Both the position numbers and the translations under genes were made by a program. DNA of 64,000 nt from Pseudomonas asuensis (lineage in GTDB: Bacteria; Pseudomonadota; Gammaproteobacteria; Pseudomonadales; Pseudomonadaceae). Shown here piece after piece: positions 19,734 through 28,702 of the stretch. Positions within the stretch are counted from its first letter, which is position 1. Every line of letters starts with the position of its first letter. The stretch lies in contig NZ_BMNW01000001.1 in the NCBI RefSeq assembly GCF_014646755.1, forward strand, positions 265,049 to 329,048, in the 5' to 3' direction. The notes under the pieces are model-generated. The model searched no databases. It saw only the letters and a list, made by a program, of their open reading frames with translations, and was not told the DNA's origin.

Positions 19734-20675
19734 TCAAATCCGTATGTCGGCTAGCGTATGAAGCTCGGCCTCGATCCGTGTACCCGTCAATGCCTCCTCA
19801 TTGGAAAAGCCGTCGTAGTGGGACAGATCACCAAAGCGGATACCTGTTAGCTCCTCAATACGCCGAACACTGCGCTGATAGGTACGGAAGCGTCCGAAGG
19901 CAGCTTCCAGTCGGCCTAGCTCGCTAGACTGGTCAATCATGTAAGCCGTCGCAGAGGGCTTACCGTCATCAGACAGAAACGCAACCACTTTCCAAAAGGC
20001 CGACGGAATCAGCACACCTCGATAGAGACGATCATCGTCCCGGAAGACTGGTCCGGTAAATACCGTAGCCCGCTCCTTCCAACGACGTGTGTTGTCCAAG
20101 AGATAGTTTTCCAAGTCCAGCCAGTTTTTCTGATTGAAGCCTGCCATCTGTGGCGAGCAATTGGTGAAGTGGAACGTATCACGGTTGGCTATTTCGGCCT
20201 CGTCGCCCCAGTTTGGATCCTCGCGGCGGACCAGATGTCCACGGTCGAGCGGATTATCGGCATACAAGTCCTCGCCAATCTGAGCCTCTAGCGGGATGCG
20301 TCCATCGTAGGACCAGCGATCCTTGCCCCGCTCGACCGAAACGGATCTGGCGCCATCGATATTTACACCTACGCAAAGCGCAAGGCGACGCGAGACGGAC
20401 ATGGTGATGGAGAAATGCATGTAATCGAGTCGGTTTTCAGCGGAGCCTGAAACAGGCAAGACATCTTTTGCGCGCTCACCGATCAACGTAGGCCAGGGGA
20501 CGTTGAGTTCCCCGAGAAAATCAGCAGCATACCCTGGCCGTCCAGCCAGAGACTCGGCATCCGTGATACGGGGACCCTGCTGGCGGGCTTCGAAATCTAG
20601 GGCAGGCGCTGCCTCCTGAGGAGCGAGTCGGCGCATATCACTCAGTCTTGGTCTGTGGTTCAGGTCGATCGCCAT
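19734..20675 (-). CDS. DNA/RNA non-specific endonuclease (DRGH family)
   Basis: The protein carries the NUC1/beta-beta-alpha-metal nuclease core. LDRGHLVRREDPNWG has the catalytic His in DRGH, and a later segment FNQKNWLDLENY has the Asn that would bind Mg2+. The family Serratia nuclease is secreted, but this one has no signal peptide from the ATG at 20675. The longer opening to 20771 also shows none. The 313-aa product starts MAIDLNHRPRLSDMRRL. It is a single gene, divergent from the Spx-like gene, with no visible immunity gene or secretion domain next to it. Confidence 0.85.
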   Translation of the reverse strand: MAIDLNHRPRLSDMRRLAPQEAAPALDFEARQQGPRITDAESLAGRPGYAADFLGELNVPWPTLIGERAKDVLPVSGSAENRLDYMHFSITMSVSRRLALCVGVNIDGARSVSVERGKDRWSYDGRIPLEAQIGEDLYADNPLDRGHLVRREDPNWGDEAEIANRDTFHFTNCSPQMAGFNQKNWLDLENYLLDNTRRWKERATVFTGPVFRDDDRLYRGVLIPSAFWKVVAFLSDDGKPSATAYMIDQSSELGRLEAAFGRFRTYQRSVRRIEELTGIRFGDLSHYDGFSNEEALTGTRIEAELHTLADIRI

Positions 20676-20834
20676 TTCTTCATATTCCTGTCGTATAGAG
20701 TGCGATATAGAGCTTAGGCAATACCTTGGCGTTCTGAGGCATCGATAGCCTCGATAAAGCGCACAGTCCACCTCTACATGGCATACTCTGACATTCCTAT
20801 TTGGCGATTACTTTACAGGGTTGGGAGGCCAAGA

Positions 20835-21200
20835 ATGCCCGACACGAACGGCGCGTTAAGTCTGTATGGCATAAAGGCCTGCGACACCATGAAAAAAGCA
20901 CGCACATGGCTAGACGACCATGGCGTGGCTTATCACTTTCACGATTACAAAGTCAGTGGCATTGACCGGGACACCCTTACTGCCTGGTGTCAGGAACTTG
21001 GCTGGGAAAAGGTGCTTAACCGCGCGGGCACCACATTCAGGAAACTGTCTGACGAGCAAAAGACAGACCTCGATGAAGCACGTGCTATTGAACTTATGCT
21101 GGCGCAGCCCTCCATGATCAAGCGTCCTGTACTGGACCTGGGCAAGCATCGCGTACTAGGCTTCAAGCCGGAACTGTACTCGGCTGAGCTGGAGCGCTGA
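20835..21200 (+). CDS. Spx/ArsC-like protein (YffB family)
   Basis: This 121-aa protein has a thioredoxin-like fold of the ArsC/Spx/YffB family. It starts MPDTNGALSLYGIKACDTMKKA, with the single N-terminal Cys of the family rather than a CXXC pair. KRPVLDLG near the C-terminus matches the conserved RPV region. The ATG at 20835 has a GGAGG ribosome site; an in-frame extension to 20778 lacks one. It overlaps no neighbour and the LysE exporter starts one base after its stop. The function of YffB proteins is unresolved; real arsenate reductase activity is unlikely. Confidence 0.85.
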   Translation: MPDTNGALSLYGIKACDTMKKARTWLDDHGVAYHFHDYKVSGIDRDTLTAWCQELGWEKVLNRAGTTFRKLSDEQKTDLDEARAIELMLAQPSMIKRPVLDLGKHRVLGFKPELYSAELER

Positions 21201-21201
21201 C

Positions 21202-21828
21202 ATGTCGATTGCCTGGGCATTATTCATACCTTCCTGTTTTGCACTGAATATGGCGCCTGGGCCGAATAATCTGCTGTCCGTCAATAATGCTGTCCGCTTC
21301 GGCTTCACAGCCGCCTGCCTGGGCACAGTGGGACGCCTTGTTGCCTTTGCCGTAATGATTGCATTGGCGGGTTCAGGCTTGGCACTCGTGCTATTGACCT
21401 CGGTCTGGCTGTTTACCGCGATCAAGCTTATGGGCGCGGCCTACTTGATATGGATTGCCATTCGCCTATGGACGGCCACCCCCATAGCAGAGAATCTACC
21501 CGCAGGCGAGGTCACCAAGACCAGCCTCTGGAAGCTGATGCGCCAGGAGTTTCTGGTAGCCGCAGGCAACCCCAAGGCTATTTTGTTATTCACAGCATTT
21601 CTTCCTCAGTTTGTAGCCCCGGGTGAGCCGCTTGGGCCACAATTTACTCAACTTGGCGCAGCGTTTCTGATCATGGAATGCTTTGCCATTGCGATTTATG
21701 CCTTCGCCGGCGTGCGTCTCGGCCGTCTATTGGCTGGTGAGCGCGCCAAGCGTCTGTTCAACCGTGGTTGTGCCGCCCTCTTGGGCACTGCCGGCGTGGG
21801 ATTGCTTCTCAGCCGGCGTCCGGCCTGA
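21202..21828 (+). CDS. LysE/RhtB family amino-acid exporter
   Basis: This 208-residue inner-membrane protein has about six hydrophobic segments and the family N-terminal motif NMAPGPNNLLSVNNAVRFG (usually PGP near residue 20). A second hallmark is the AAGNPKAILLFTAFLPQF segment. It starts one base after the Spx-like stop and is probably cotranscribed with it. Substrate cannot be told from sequence; lysine, threonine and homoserine lactone exporters share this fold. Confidence 0.88.
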   Translation: MSIAWALFIPSCFALNMAPGPNNLLSVNNAVRFGFTAACLGTVGRLVAFAVMIALAGSGLALVLLTSVWLFTAIKLMGAAYLIWIAIRLWTATPIAENLPAGEVTKTSLWKLMRQEFLVAAGNPKAILLFTAFLPQFVAPGEPLGPQFTQLGAAFLIMECFAIAIYAFAGVRLGRLLAGERAKRLFNRGCAALLGTAGVGLLLSRRPA

Positions 21829-21854
21829 CCTTATTTGTTTAGAAGGAAAGATTC

Positions 21855-22895
21855 ATGTCTCAGAATGTGTTCAGCCTGGCCTTTGGCGTCGGCACGCAAA
21901 ACCGCGATGGCGCCTGGCTGGAAGTCTTCTATGCACAGCCCTTGCTGAACCCCTCGGCGGAGCTGATCGCTGCCATCACACCGGTTCTCAATTACGCAGG
22001 CGGCAACCAGGCCATTGCGTTTACGCCCTCCCAGGCACGCTCACTGGCCGATGCTCTGCGCGGCATAGAAAACGCCCAGGTTCAGATTGCACTGCTGACT
22101 CGTTTGGCCGAAAGCGCCAAGCCTCTGGTAGCCACTGTTCTGGCAGAAGACGCTGCGCCTTCCTCAACACCCGAGGCGTACCTGAAGCTGCATCTGTTGT
22201 CGCATCGCCTGGTCAAGCCGCACGGGGTCAACCTGAGCGGTATCTTTGCCCTGCTGCCAAACGTCGCCTGGACTAACCAAGGCGCCATCGACTTGGCAGA
22301 GCTGCCCTCCGAGCAGCTGGAGGCCCGCCTGCGAGGCAAACTGCTGGAAGTCTTCTCCGTCGATAAATTCCCGAAGATGACTGATTACGTCGTGCCAAGC
22401 GGCGTGCGCATTGCCGATACCGCCCGTGTTCGTCTGGGTGCTTATATTGGTGAAGGTACGACGGTCATGCATGAAGGCTTTGTAAACTTCAATGCAGGCA
22501 CAGCGGGCCCGAACATGATCGAAGGCCGCGTCTCGGCAGGCGTGTTTGTAGGCAAAGGCTCTGACTTGGGCGGCGGCTGCTCCACCATGGGCACGCTTTC
22601 AGGCGGCGGTAACATTGTGATCAGTGTTGGCGAAGGTTGCCTGCTTGGTGCGAATGCTGGCATCGGTATTCCACTGGGCGATCGCTGCACGGTGGAATCT
22701 GGCCTATACGTAACCGCAGGCACAAAAGTTGTTGTGCTAGATGATCAGAACCAGCAGGTAAAAGTGGTCAAGGCACGCGATCTGGCAGGCCAGAATGATC
22801 TGCTGTTCCGCCGCAACTCCCAGACAGGAGCGGTTGAATGCAAAACCAACAAGAGCGCGATCGAGCTGAACGAAGCCCTGCACGCGCATAACTGA
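21855..22895 (+). CDS. dapD: 2,3,4,5-tetrahydropyridine-2,6-dicarboxylate N-succinyltransferase
   Basis: DapD succinylates tetrahydrodipicolinate, the step before DapC in lysine and diaminopimelate synthesis. The 346-aa protein is of the longer pseudomonad type. The N-terminal domain is followed by a left-handed beta-helix of hexapeptide repeats (about residues 180-300), seen as VRIADTARVRLGAYIGEGTT and MIEGRVSAGVFVGKGSD. The GGGCSTMGTLSGGG stretch is typical. A strong AGAAGGAAAG ribosome site precedes the ATG, and a terminator follows. Confidence 0.95.
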   Translation: MSQNVFSLAFGVGTQNRDGAWLEVFYAQPLLNPSAELIAAITPVLNYAGGNQAIAFTPSQARSLADALRGIENAQVQIALLTRLAESAKPLVATVLAEDAAPSSTPEAYLKLHLLSHRLVKPHGVNLSGIFALLPNVAWTNQGAIDLAELPSEQLEARLRGKLLEVFSVDKFPKMTDYVVPSGVRIADTARVRLGAYIGEGTTVMHEGFVNFNAGTAGPNMIEGRVSAGVFVGKGSDLGGGCSTMGTLSGGGNIVISVGEGCLLGANAGIGIPLGDRCTVESGLYVTAGTKVVVLDDQNQQVKVVKARDLAGQNDLLFRRNSQTGAVECKTNKSAIELNEALHAHN

Positions 22896-22941
22896 GTTAT
22901 GGAACCCGGTGCCTCTGTACCGGGTCCAGACCAGTAAGGAG

Positions 22942-22977
22942 GCCGTCCGCCGGCTTACGGCCGGGCGGCTTTTTTTC
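22942..22977 (+). terminator. Rho-independent terminator after dapD
   Basis: A GC-rich stem (GCCGTCCGCCGGC pairing with GGCCGGGCGGC, slightly imperfect) ends in a run of seven T residues. It lies about 50 nt after dapD and isolates it from the desulfurase gene. Confidence 0.85.
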
Positions 22978-23000
22978 ATCTACTCCCAATAGACGAAGCC

Positions 23001-24206
23001 ATGACATTGCCCTCTCCCTGGCGCGCCGATTTTCCGGCCTTTTCAGCTTTCGATGAAGACGGCATCACTTATCTGGATACCGCTGCCACGGCCCAGAAGC
23101 CCAAGGCTGTGCTGGACGCAATCACTGCGTACTATGCGCGCGGCGCCGCGAACGTTCATCGCGCCCAGCACCGCCCTGGTGAGCGAGCGACCCAGGCATA
23201 CGAGGCGGTCCGGGATAAAGTCGGCCACTGGCTGGGCGCCTCTAGCTCAAAAGAGATCGTCTTTACCCGTGGCACAACAGAGGGGCTCAACCTACTGGCC
23301 TATGGGCTTGAACATCACTTCAAGCCGGGCGATGAGATTGCGATCAGTGCGCTGGAGCACCATGCCAACCTCTTGCCCTGGCAGCAGCTGGCCAAGCGCC
23401 GAGACTTGAAGCTGGTTGTATTACCGCTCACACCTTCAGGCCAAGTCGACCTTAACAGCGCCAGCGAACTGATAGGCCCATGTACTCGTCTGGTTGCTAT
23501 CAGTCAGCTATCGAACGTATTGGGAACCTGGCAGCCGCTGGCTGAACTGTCTCGTCTTGCACACGATCAGGACGCCTGGTTTGTGGTGGATGGTGCTCAA
23601 GGCGTGGTGCATGGCCGTCACAACCCCAAGGACCTAGGTGCAGATTTCTATGTCTTTTCCGGTCATAAGCTCTACGCGCCGGAGGCTATAGGCATACTCT
23701 GGGGACATGCCGATGCATTGGCAGCCCTTGCACCCTGGCAGTTTGGTGGCGAGATGGTACGTAATGCTGACTACCAGCAGGCTGAATTTCATGCCGCCCC
23801 AATGGGCTTTGAGGCAGGCACCCCTCCTGTCGGTGCAGCCATTGGCTTAGGCGCTGCCTTGGACTGGTTGAGCGCGCAGGACGAGTCATCCATTTTTGGC
23901 CATGAGCAAGCACTCTGCGTGAAGCTACAGGCGGGCCTTGCAGCGCGTGATGGCGTACGTGTACTGGGTGAACCTCAGATTGCGTTGGCTAGCGTAGTAG
24001 TTGATGGCATACACGTAGCTGATCTTTCTCATATGCTAGGCGAGCAAGGTATTGCCGTGCGGGCGGGCAATCATTGCGCCATGCCGCTGTTCAAGCGCTT
24101 GGGCGAGGCAGGCTCGCTGCGTATTTCGCTTGGTCTGTATAGTGACTCGACAGATCTGGAGCGCTTCTTCATGGCGCTGGACAATGCGCTGGAGTTACTA
24201 CGATGA
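23001..24206 (+). CDS. csdA: Cysteine desulfurase, SufS/CsdA type
   Basis: This PLP enzyme removes sulfur from cysteine as a protein persulfide for Fe-S and other sulfur cofactors. The PLP lysine is in FSGHKLYAPEAIG, with VVDGAQGVVHGR before it. The catalytic cysteine is in RAGNHCAMPL near residue 358, in the short-loop arrangement of group II desulfurases. The 401-aa length fits. The next gene is a SufE-like partner overlapping by 4 nt, so this is a CsdA-CsdE type pair. The suf or isc scaffold genes are not in this window. Confidence 0.92.
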   Translation: MTLPSPWRADFPAFSAFDEDGITYLDTAATAQKPKAVLDAITAYYARGAANVHRAQHRPGERATQAYEAVRDKVGHWLGASSSKEIVFTRGTTEGLNLLAYGLEHHFKPGDEIAISALEHHANLLPWQQLAKRRDLKLVVLPLTPSGQVDLNSASELIGPCTRLVAISQLSNVLGTWQPLAELSRLAHDQDAWFVVDGAQGVVHGRHNPKDLGADFYVFSGHKLYAPEAIGILWGHADALAALAPWQFGGEMVRNADYQQAEFHAAPMGFEAGTPPVGAAIGLGAALDWLSAQDESSIFGHEQALCVKLQAGLAARDGVRVLGEPQIALASVVVDGIHVADLSHMLGEQGIAVRAGNHCAMPLFKRLGEAGSLRISLGLYSDSTDLERFFMALDNALELLR

Positions 24207-24607
24207 CCGTTTTGACGGCTGAGGCGCAGACTGCGCTGGATGCCTTTTCTTCCGCCAATGGATGGGAAGCCCGTTCACGTCTCTTATTACAGTGGGCAAC
24301 TCGTTTGCCTGATGTGGAAACCCGCCGGGACGAAGATCGAGTTCATGGATGTGAAAGCCAAGTCTGGGTAACTCACAAGCAGGAGGGAGAACGGCATTTC
24401 TTTCGGGCGGGCAGCGACTCTCGCATTCTACGCGGCCTGCTGGCTGTACTCTTGGCCCGAGCCAATGGCCTGGCCCGAGAGGAATTGGCCGTGCTGGATA
24501 TTCATGACTGGCTGGGCCAACTAGGGCTGGAACGACAACTCTCTGCCTCTCGCGGCAACGGCCTACGCGCCGTAGTCGAGCGCATGCGGGCACTTGCCGA
24601 ATCCTAG
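24203..24607 (+). CDS. csdE: SufE/CsdE sulfur acceptor protein
   Basis: SufE-family proteins take the persulfide from a group II desulfurase and stimulate it. The 134-aa protein has the catalytic Cys in DRVHGCESQVWV near residue 51, the family motif. GLLAVLLARANG and LGLERQLSASRGNGL are also typical. The ATG overlaps the csdA stop (ATGA), showing coupling. Whether it should be called SufE or CsdE depends on where the scaffold genes lie. Confidence 0.92.
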   Translation: MTVLTAEAQTALDAFSSANGWEARSRLLLQWATRLPDVETRRDEDRVHGCESQVWVTHKQEGERHFFRAGSDSRILRGLLAVLLARANGLAREELAVLDIHDWLGQLGLERQLSASRGNGLRAVVERMRALAES

Positions 24608-24663
24608 CCGAACCCCTTCCCCCTACGCGTAGTCCGAAGAAGAGATGAGTTGAGGAGTTCTCT

Positions 24664-25620
24664 ATGGCTGCGCAAATCCGTATCGGTATTTCCGGCTGGC
24701 GCTACGTGCCTTGGCGTGGTGTGTTCTACCCGCAGGGACTGACGCAAAATAAAGAGCTGCGCTTCGCCTCGCGTGCCCTGTCCACGATCGAAATCAACGG
24801 CTCTTTTTATTCGCTTCAGCGTCCACAGAGTTACGCCAACTGGTATGCCGAGACTGGGGAAGACTTTCTTTTCAGCGTTAAAGGCCCGCGCTATATCACC
24901 CATATCTTGCGGCTGAAGGGGATTGAGAAGGCAATGGCCAACTTTCTGGCCTCTGGCATCTTTGAACTCAAGGAAAAGCTGGGCCCGATCCTCTGGCAGT
25001 TTCCAGCTAATTTGAAGTTCGAGCCTGAGCCCTTCGAGGCGTTTCTAAAGCTTCTACCTCAAGATACGCAAACAGCACAGGCACAGGCCTTGCAGTGCGA
25101 GGAGCGTATGGAGGGACGATGCAGCCTGACCATCGACGCTAATCGCCCTTTGCGCCATGCGGTGGAGATCAGACATGAAAGTTTTATCGATCCCGTCTTT
25201 ATCGAGCTGCTCCGCCGCTACAACGTAGCACTGGTGGTTGCTGATACGGCCGGTAAGTGGTTGTACCGTGAGGATGTCACGGCAGACTTTCTCTACATTC
25301 GGCTACATGGTCACGAGCAGCTCTATTCCAGCCGTTACTCGGATGAAATCCTGCACCACTGGACGTCTCGCATTCAAGCATGGGCACAGGGCCGGGAGCC
25401 GGAAGATGCACAACTGATCGATGAGGCACACAGGTTACCGCCGCAGGGAGCCAGAGATGTGTATTGCTACTTCGATAACGATGCCAATGTTCATGCACCA
25501 TTCGATGCTGACCGGCTTACGGTAGCACTCGGTTTGAAGGAAAGCCTGGGCAAGTGGGATCTGAGCTTGATTGGCGAGGAAGCAAAGCCGGCCAGAAAGA
25601 AAAAGGCCAGTGCGCCTTAG
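24664..25620 (+). CDS. DUF72 domain protein
   Basis: The 318-aa protein is a full-length DUF72 member, a TIM-barrel family of unknown activity. It starts IRIGISGWRYVPWRGVFYP. Family stretches include the INGSFYSLQRPQSYANW segment, FLFSVKGPRYITH, GPILWQFPANLKF and YIRLHGHEQLY, ending with VYCYFDNDANVHAP. A GAGGAG site precedes the ATG. Its stop interlocks with the convergent tadA stop. No reaction has been firmly assigned to the family, and I do not assign one. Confidence 0.9.
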   Translation: MAAQIRIGISGWRYVPWRGVFYPQGLTQNKELRFASRALSTIEINGSFYSLQRPQSYANWYAETGEDFLFSVKGPRYITHILRLKGIEKAMANFLASGIFELKEKLGPILWQFPANLKFEPEPFEAFLKLLPQDTQTAQAQALQCEERMEGRCSLTIDANRPLRHAVEIRHESFIDPVFIELLRRYNVALVVADTAGKWLYREDVTADFLYIRLHGHEQLYSSRYSDEILHHWTSRIQAWAQGREPEDAQLIDEAHRLPPQGARDVYCYFDNDANVHAPFDADRLTVALGLKESLGKWDLSLIGEEAKPARKKKASAP

Positions 25621-26111
25621 GATTTGCTCCGACGTGCCCTGAAGAACTCAGTCAACAAAGCGCCACACTCTTCGGCCAGAAGACCACCCTCGACCGTAAC
25701 GCGATGGTTCAGAAATTCCTGCTTGAAAAACTGCCCTCGGCTTTCTACTACACCCGCCCGTGGCTCACGTGCACCATAAACCAGCCGCTGGACACGGGCA
25801 TGTACCAGAAGCCCTGAGCACATGCTGCATGGCTCCAGAGTGACATAGAGCGTTGTTTCCGGAAGGCGGTAATTCCCCAGTGCCAGGGCGGCGGCACGAA
25901 TGGCCTGCATCTCTGCATGAGCGCTAGGGTCATGCCCTGTAATGGGCTGATTGAAGCCTCGCCCAATGACCCTGCCCTCATGAACCAATACCGCCCCAAC
26001 AGGGACCTCGCCCAGCAAGGCCCCTTCGGCAGCCAACGCCAGAGCCTCCCGCATGAACAGCTCGTCCTGGCTACGATCGATAATGGGAGGAAAGCGGCGT
26101 ATACGGTTCAT
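25617..26111 (-). CDS. tadA: tRNA-specific adenosine deaminase
   Basis: TadA deaminates A34 to inosine in tRNA-Arg(ACG), which is essential for decoding. The 164-aa protein has the cytidine-deaminase-fold zinc motifs HAEMQAIRAAA (His and the proton-shuttling Glu) and TLEPCSMCSGLLVHAR (PCxxC). GEVPVGAVLVHEG is the family's start of the core. It is 14 nt downstream of cumA and presumably cotranscribed. Its stop (TAA) shares bases with the DUF72 stop (TAG). Confidence 0.96.
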   Translation of the reverse strand: MNRIRRFPPIIDRSQDELFMREALALAAEGALLGEVPVGAVLVHEGRVIGRGFNQPITGHDPSAHAEMQAIRAAALALGNYRLPETTLYVTLEPCSMCSGLLVHARVQRLVYGAREPRAGVVESRGQFFKQEFLNHRVTVEGGLLAEECGALLTEFFRARRSKS

Positions 26112-26125
26112 AACAGGCTCAAACG

Positions 26126-27496
26126 TCAGCTGACCTCAATGGTACCCATGAGGCCGGTTTCCATGTGATCGATCACATGGCAGTGAAGCATCCATTGTCC
26201 CGGATTATCAGCCACCAGCGCCACCCGCGCCGTTTCGTTCTTGCCGAGCAGATACGTATCAGTGTAATACGGCGTCACGGGATGCCGGTCCGAGCTTAAG
26301 ACTTTGAAGGTCAGCCCATGCAGATGCACCGGATGGAGATACTGGGCCATGTTGCGGAACTCAAGGATGTAACTTTGCCCCAGCTTGAGCCTGGCCAAAG
26401 CAGGATGCTGATCACCCTCTTTGTGCTCACCCCCTGCCTGACCATTGATTTGCCAGTACATGGCCTTGCCGCAGTACGCTGGATCGCTGGCCAAGGTAGC
26501 CACCCACTCAAAGCGAAAGCTTACGGTCTCTGCATGTTCAACATCCGGCTCGCTGACCGGGTTGGGCGGTAACGGCTGCGGCCACGTTCCAGACTGAGCG
26601 CCTTGATCGGTGGCCCCTAGCGTAGCCAACCGCAGCGGACCATTACGCAGAGAAACCTGGGTTCCTACAGCAGGTACCTTGTAGGCCAGATCGATACGCA
26701 TACCAGGGCCAAGCAGATACTCATCGCCAAATACACGAGGCTCGATGGGATGCCCATCTAGCGCATAAATACGCGCTTCGCCCCCTGACAGGTTTAACCG
26801 GTAGGTCGCTGTGTTATCCACGTTCAGAATCCGCAAACGCACCACTGCACCTGCAGGCAGATCGATTGTAGGAGCATGCTTGCCGTTTACCGTCGTCAGC
26901 CGCCCGAGTGTACCTACACGGGCCGCCTCCCGGGGAATGCTGAACGCCGTAAAGGCACCCTGACTATCTATATGCCAGTTCTTGAGGCACAGCGTCAGGT
27001 CATGTTCAAAGCCGGTCGGCTCACGCTCTTCGACAATAAGCGGTCCTTCCAGGCCTTTTCCTAATTGTTCACTACTGGCGATATGCGGGTGATACCAGTA
27101 GGTGCCAGCATCAGGCGTCTTGAACTGATAAATAAAGCTCTCACCTGGCAACACGGGTGCCTGCGAGATATAGGGCACGCCATCCATCTCGATGGGTAAA
27201 CGGATGCCATGCCAATGAATCGTGGTGGGCTGATCAAGGTGATTGGTAAACCGGACACGCAGCCATTCCCCCTGCCGCGCCCGGATCTCTCTGCCCGGAA
27301 ACTGACCGCCATAGGCCAGGGCTGGCGTAACATGGCCCGGCACCAGCTCAACATCCAGCGGCGCAGCTATCAGCTCGTAGTCATATTCTTTGGCAATCTG
27401 TGGCCGTCCTAACCACCAGCGGGCGCCACCAGCGCCTACCCCTACCACAGCCAGACCGGTCAGACCGCCGAGTACCTGGCGTCGCGTGAAAGACAT
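26126..27496 (-). CDS. cumA: Tat-exported multicopper oxidase, CumA-like
   Basis: Multicopper oxidases couple one-electron substrate oxidations to reduction of oxygen. This 456-aa protein has all four copper motifs: TIHWHGIRLP, TYWYHPHI, HPVHLHGLTF and MLHCHVIDHMETGLM. The last holds the type 1 Cys and axial Met. The N-terminus MSFTRRQVLGGLTGLAVVG is a twin-arginine signal. The ATG at 27496 puts the signal at the start; the opening to 27532 has none. Pseudomonad CumA was first linked to Mn(II) oxidation, but the true substrate is uncertain. tadA follows 14 nt later. Confidence 0.88.
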   Translation of the reverse strand: MSFTRRQVLGGLTGLAVVGVGAGGARWWLGRPQIAKEYDYELIAAPLDVELVPGHVTPALAYGGQFPGREIRARQGEWLRVRFTNHLDQPTTIHWHGIRLPIEMDGVPYISQAPVLPGESFIYQFKTPDAGTYWYHPHIASSEQLGKGLEGPLIVEEREPTGFEHDLTLCLKNWHIDSQGAFTAFSIPREAARVGTLGRLTTVNGKHAPTIDLPAGAVVRLRILNVDNTATYRLNLSGGEARIYALDGHPIEPRVFGDEYLLGPGMRIDLAYKVPAVGTQVSLRNGPLRLATLGATDQGAQSGTWPQPLPPNPVSEPDVEHAETVSFRFEWVATLASDPAYCGKAMYWQINGQAGGEHKEGDQHPALARLKLGQSYILEFRNMAQYLHPVHLHGLTFKVLSSDRHPVTPYYTDTYLLGKNETARVALVADNPGQWMLHCHVIDHMETGLMGTIEVS

Positions 27497-27617
27497 GAAG
27501 TGCAGTCCCTCGGGGAAAATGAAGGTGCGCACGATACACCCGATTTCACCTAAAGATAAGAAGCACTCTCAATTAAGCATGTAGCAAAGCGCCCTTTCAG
27601 ACTTACGGAAGGCATGC

Positions 27618-28658
27618 TTACGGCTCGATAGGGTCAAGGCGCGTGGTCTCGCGCAGCACAATCTCAAACCCTAGATCTACATGACGTTCCGGCTTGTCCT
27701 GCCCAGCGAGATGGGCGACAAGTAGCTCTGCCGCTTCACAACCGATTCGATAGCGCGGTGTTGCAACGGTCGTGAGCGGCGGGGAGGTCCAGGCAGAGCC
27801 GTTCAGATCATGAAAACCCATGATGGCCATGCGCTCAGGAACGGCAATACCCAGGCGGCCGCATTTGAAAACGGCGCCCTGTGCCAGGTCATCGTTGCAA
27901 AAGAACAATGCCTCACAGTCGGGCTGGTCATGATAAATCTGCTCGAACAGCTCTGCCCCCAAGGCCAGGGATGAGTTGCTGGTAACAAATAACTCCCGCT
28001 GCGGATCGTAAAGTCCCGCCTCCTTGAGCGCCTGCCGGCACCCATCCCGGCGCCGTAGCGTACGTGGGTCACCCTGCGCGCCAATAATGCCGATACACCG
28101 ATAACCACATTCAATCAAATGCTGAGCTGCACTATAACCTGCAGCAAATTGGGAAAACCCTACGCTCCAGCAATCACTCCTTTCCAGGGTCTCGATGGTA
28201 TGAACCGTGGGAATCTGCTGCTGCTCCAGTAGCGCCCAAAGACCGGGCGTATGGTCGATTCCTGTCAGGATGACGCCATCCGGAGAATGCTGCAGATAGG
28301 TCCGTAGCAGATGTTCTTCCTGCTCAAGCGAATAGCCGGTTATGCCAATAAGCAGGTTGTAGCCATGCCGATCGAGCCGCTCCTTGATACCAACCAGAAT
28401 ATCAACGAACACACTGTTGGTGAGTGAAGGAATAAGTACAACAATGTTCTGGGAGCGCGCTGAAGCCAGTGCCATCGCAGCCTGATTAGGTACGTAACCC
28501 AGCTGGCCACAGGCTTCAAGGATTCTGTCACGAACCGATACAGCTACTTTTTCTGGCGTTTTAAGCGCCCGGGAAACGGTAATCGAACTGACGCCGACGT
28601 GGTCTGCTATGTCCTGCATCGTGACTCGCCTGCGAGCCGGTTTACGGTTTCTCATCAT
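27618..28658 (-). CDS. LacI-family repressor of the xylD-xylX module
   Basis: The N-terminus has the LacI helix-turn-helix and hinge: VTMQDIADHVGVSSITVSRAL then the ARSQNIVVLIP region leading into a periplasmic-binding-protein-like domain (residues ~65-340). It is divergent from xylD, and two LacI-type palindromes lie between them, so local repression is the likely job. The inducer may be a sugar acid. The start is unclear. The ATG at 28658 (346 aa) has no Shine-Dalgarno but lies where the promoter's transcript would begin. An ATG at 28622 has AGGCGAG upstream but would trim the helix cap. Confidence 0.85.
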   Translation of the reverse strand: MMRNRKPARRRVTMQDIADHVGVSSITVSRALKTPEKVAVSVRDRILEACGQLGYVPNQAAMALASARSQNIVVLIPSLTNSVFVDILVGIKERLDRHGYNLLIGITGYSLEQEEHLLRTYLQHSPDGVILTGIDHTPGLWALLEQQQIPTVHTIETLERSDCWSVGFSQFAAGYSAAQHLIECGYRCIGIIGAQGDPRTLRRRDGCRQALKEAGLYDPQRELFVTSNSSLALGAELFEQIYHDQPDCEALFFCNDDLAQGAVFKCGRLGIAVPERMAIMGFHDLNGSAWTSPPLTTVATPRYRIGCEAAELLVAHLAGQDKPERHVDLGFEIVLRETTRLDPIEP

Positions 28659-28665
28659 CCATACC

Positions 28666-28694
28666 GTTATAAGCACAGCTGATTTTAACGTCAA
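28666..28694 (-). promoter_or_regulatory. Sigma-70 promoter of the LacI-type repressor gene
   Basis: On the minus strand TTGACG (28689-28694) and TATAAC (28666-28671) are exactly 17 bp apart, close to consensus. The start of transcription would fall near 28659, at the predicted ATG, so the mRNA may be leaderless. Confidence 0.65.
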
Positions 28695-28702
28695 AAGAGG
28701 TC

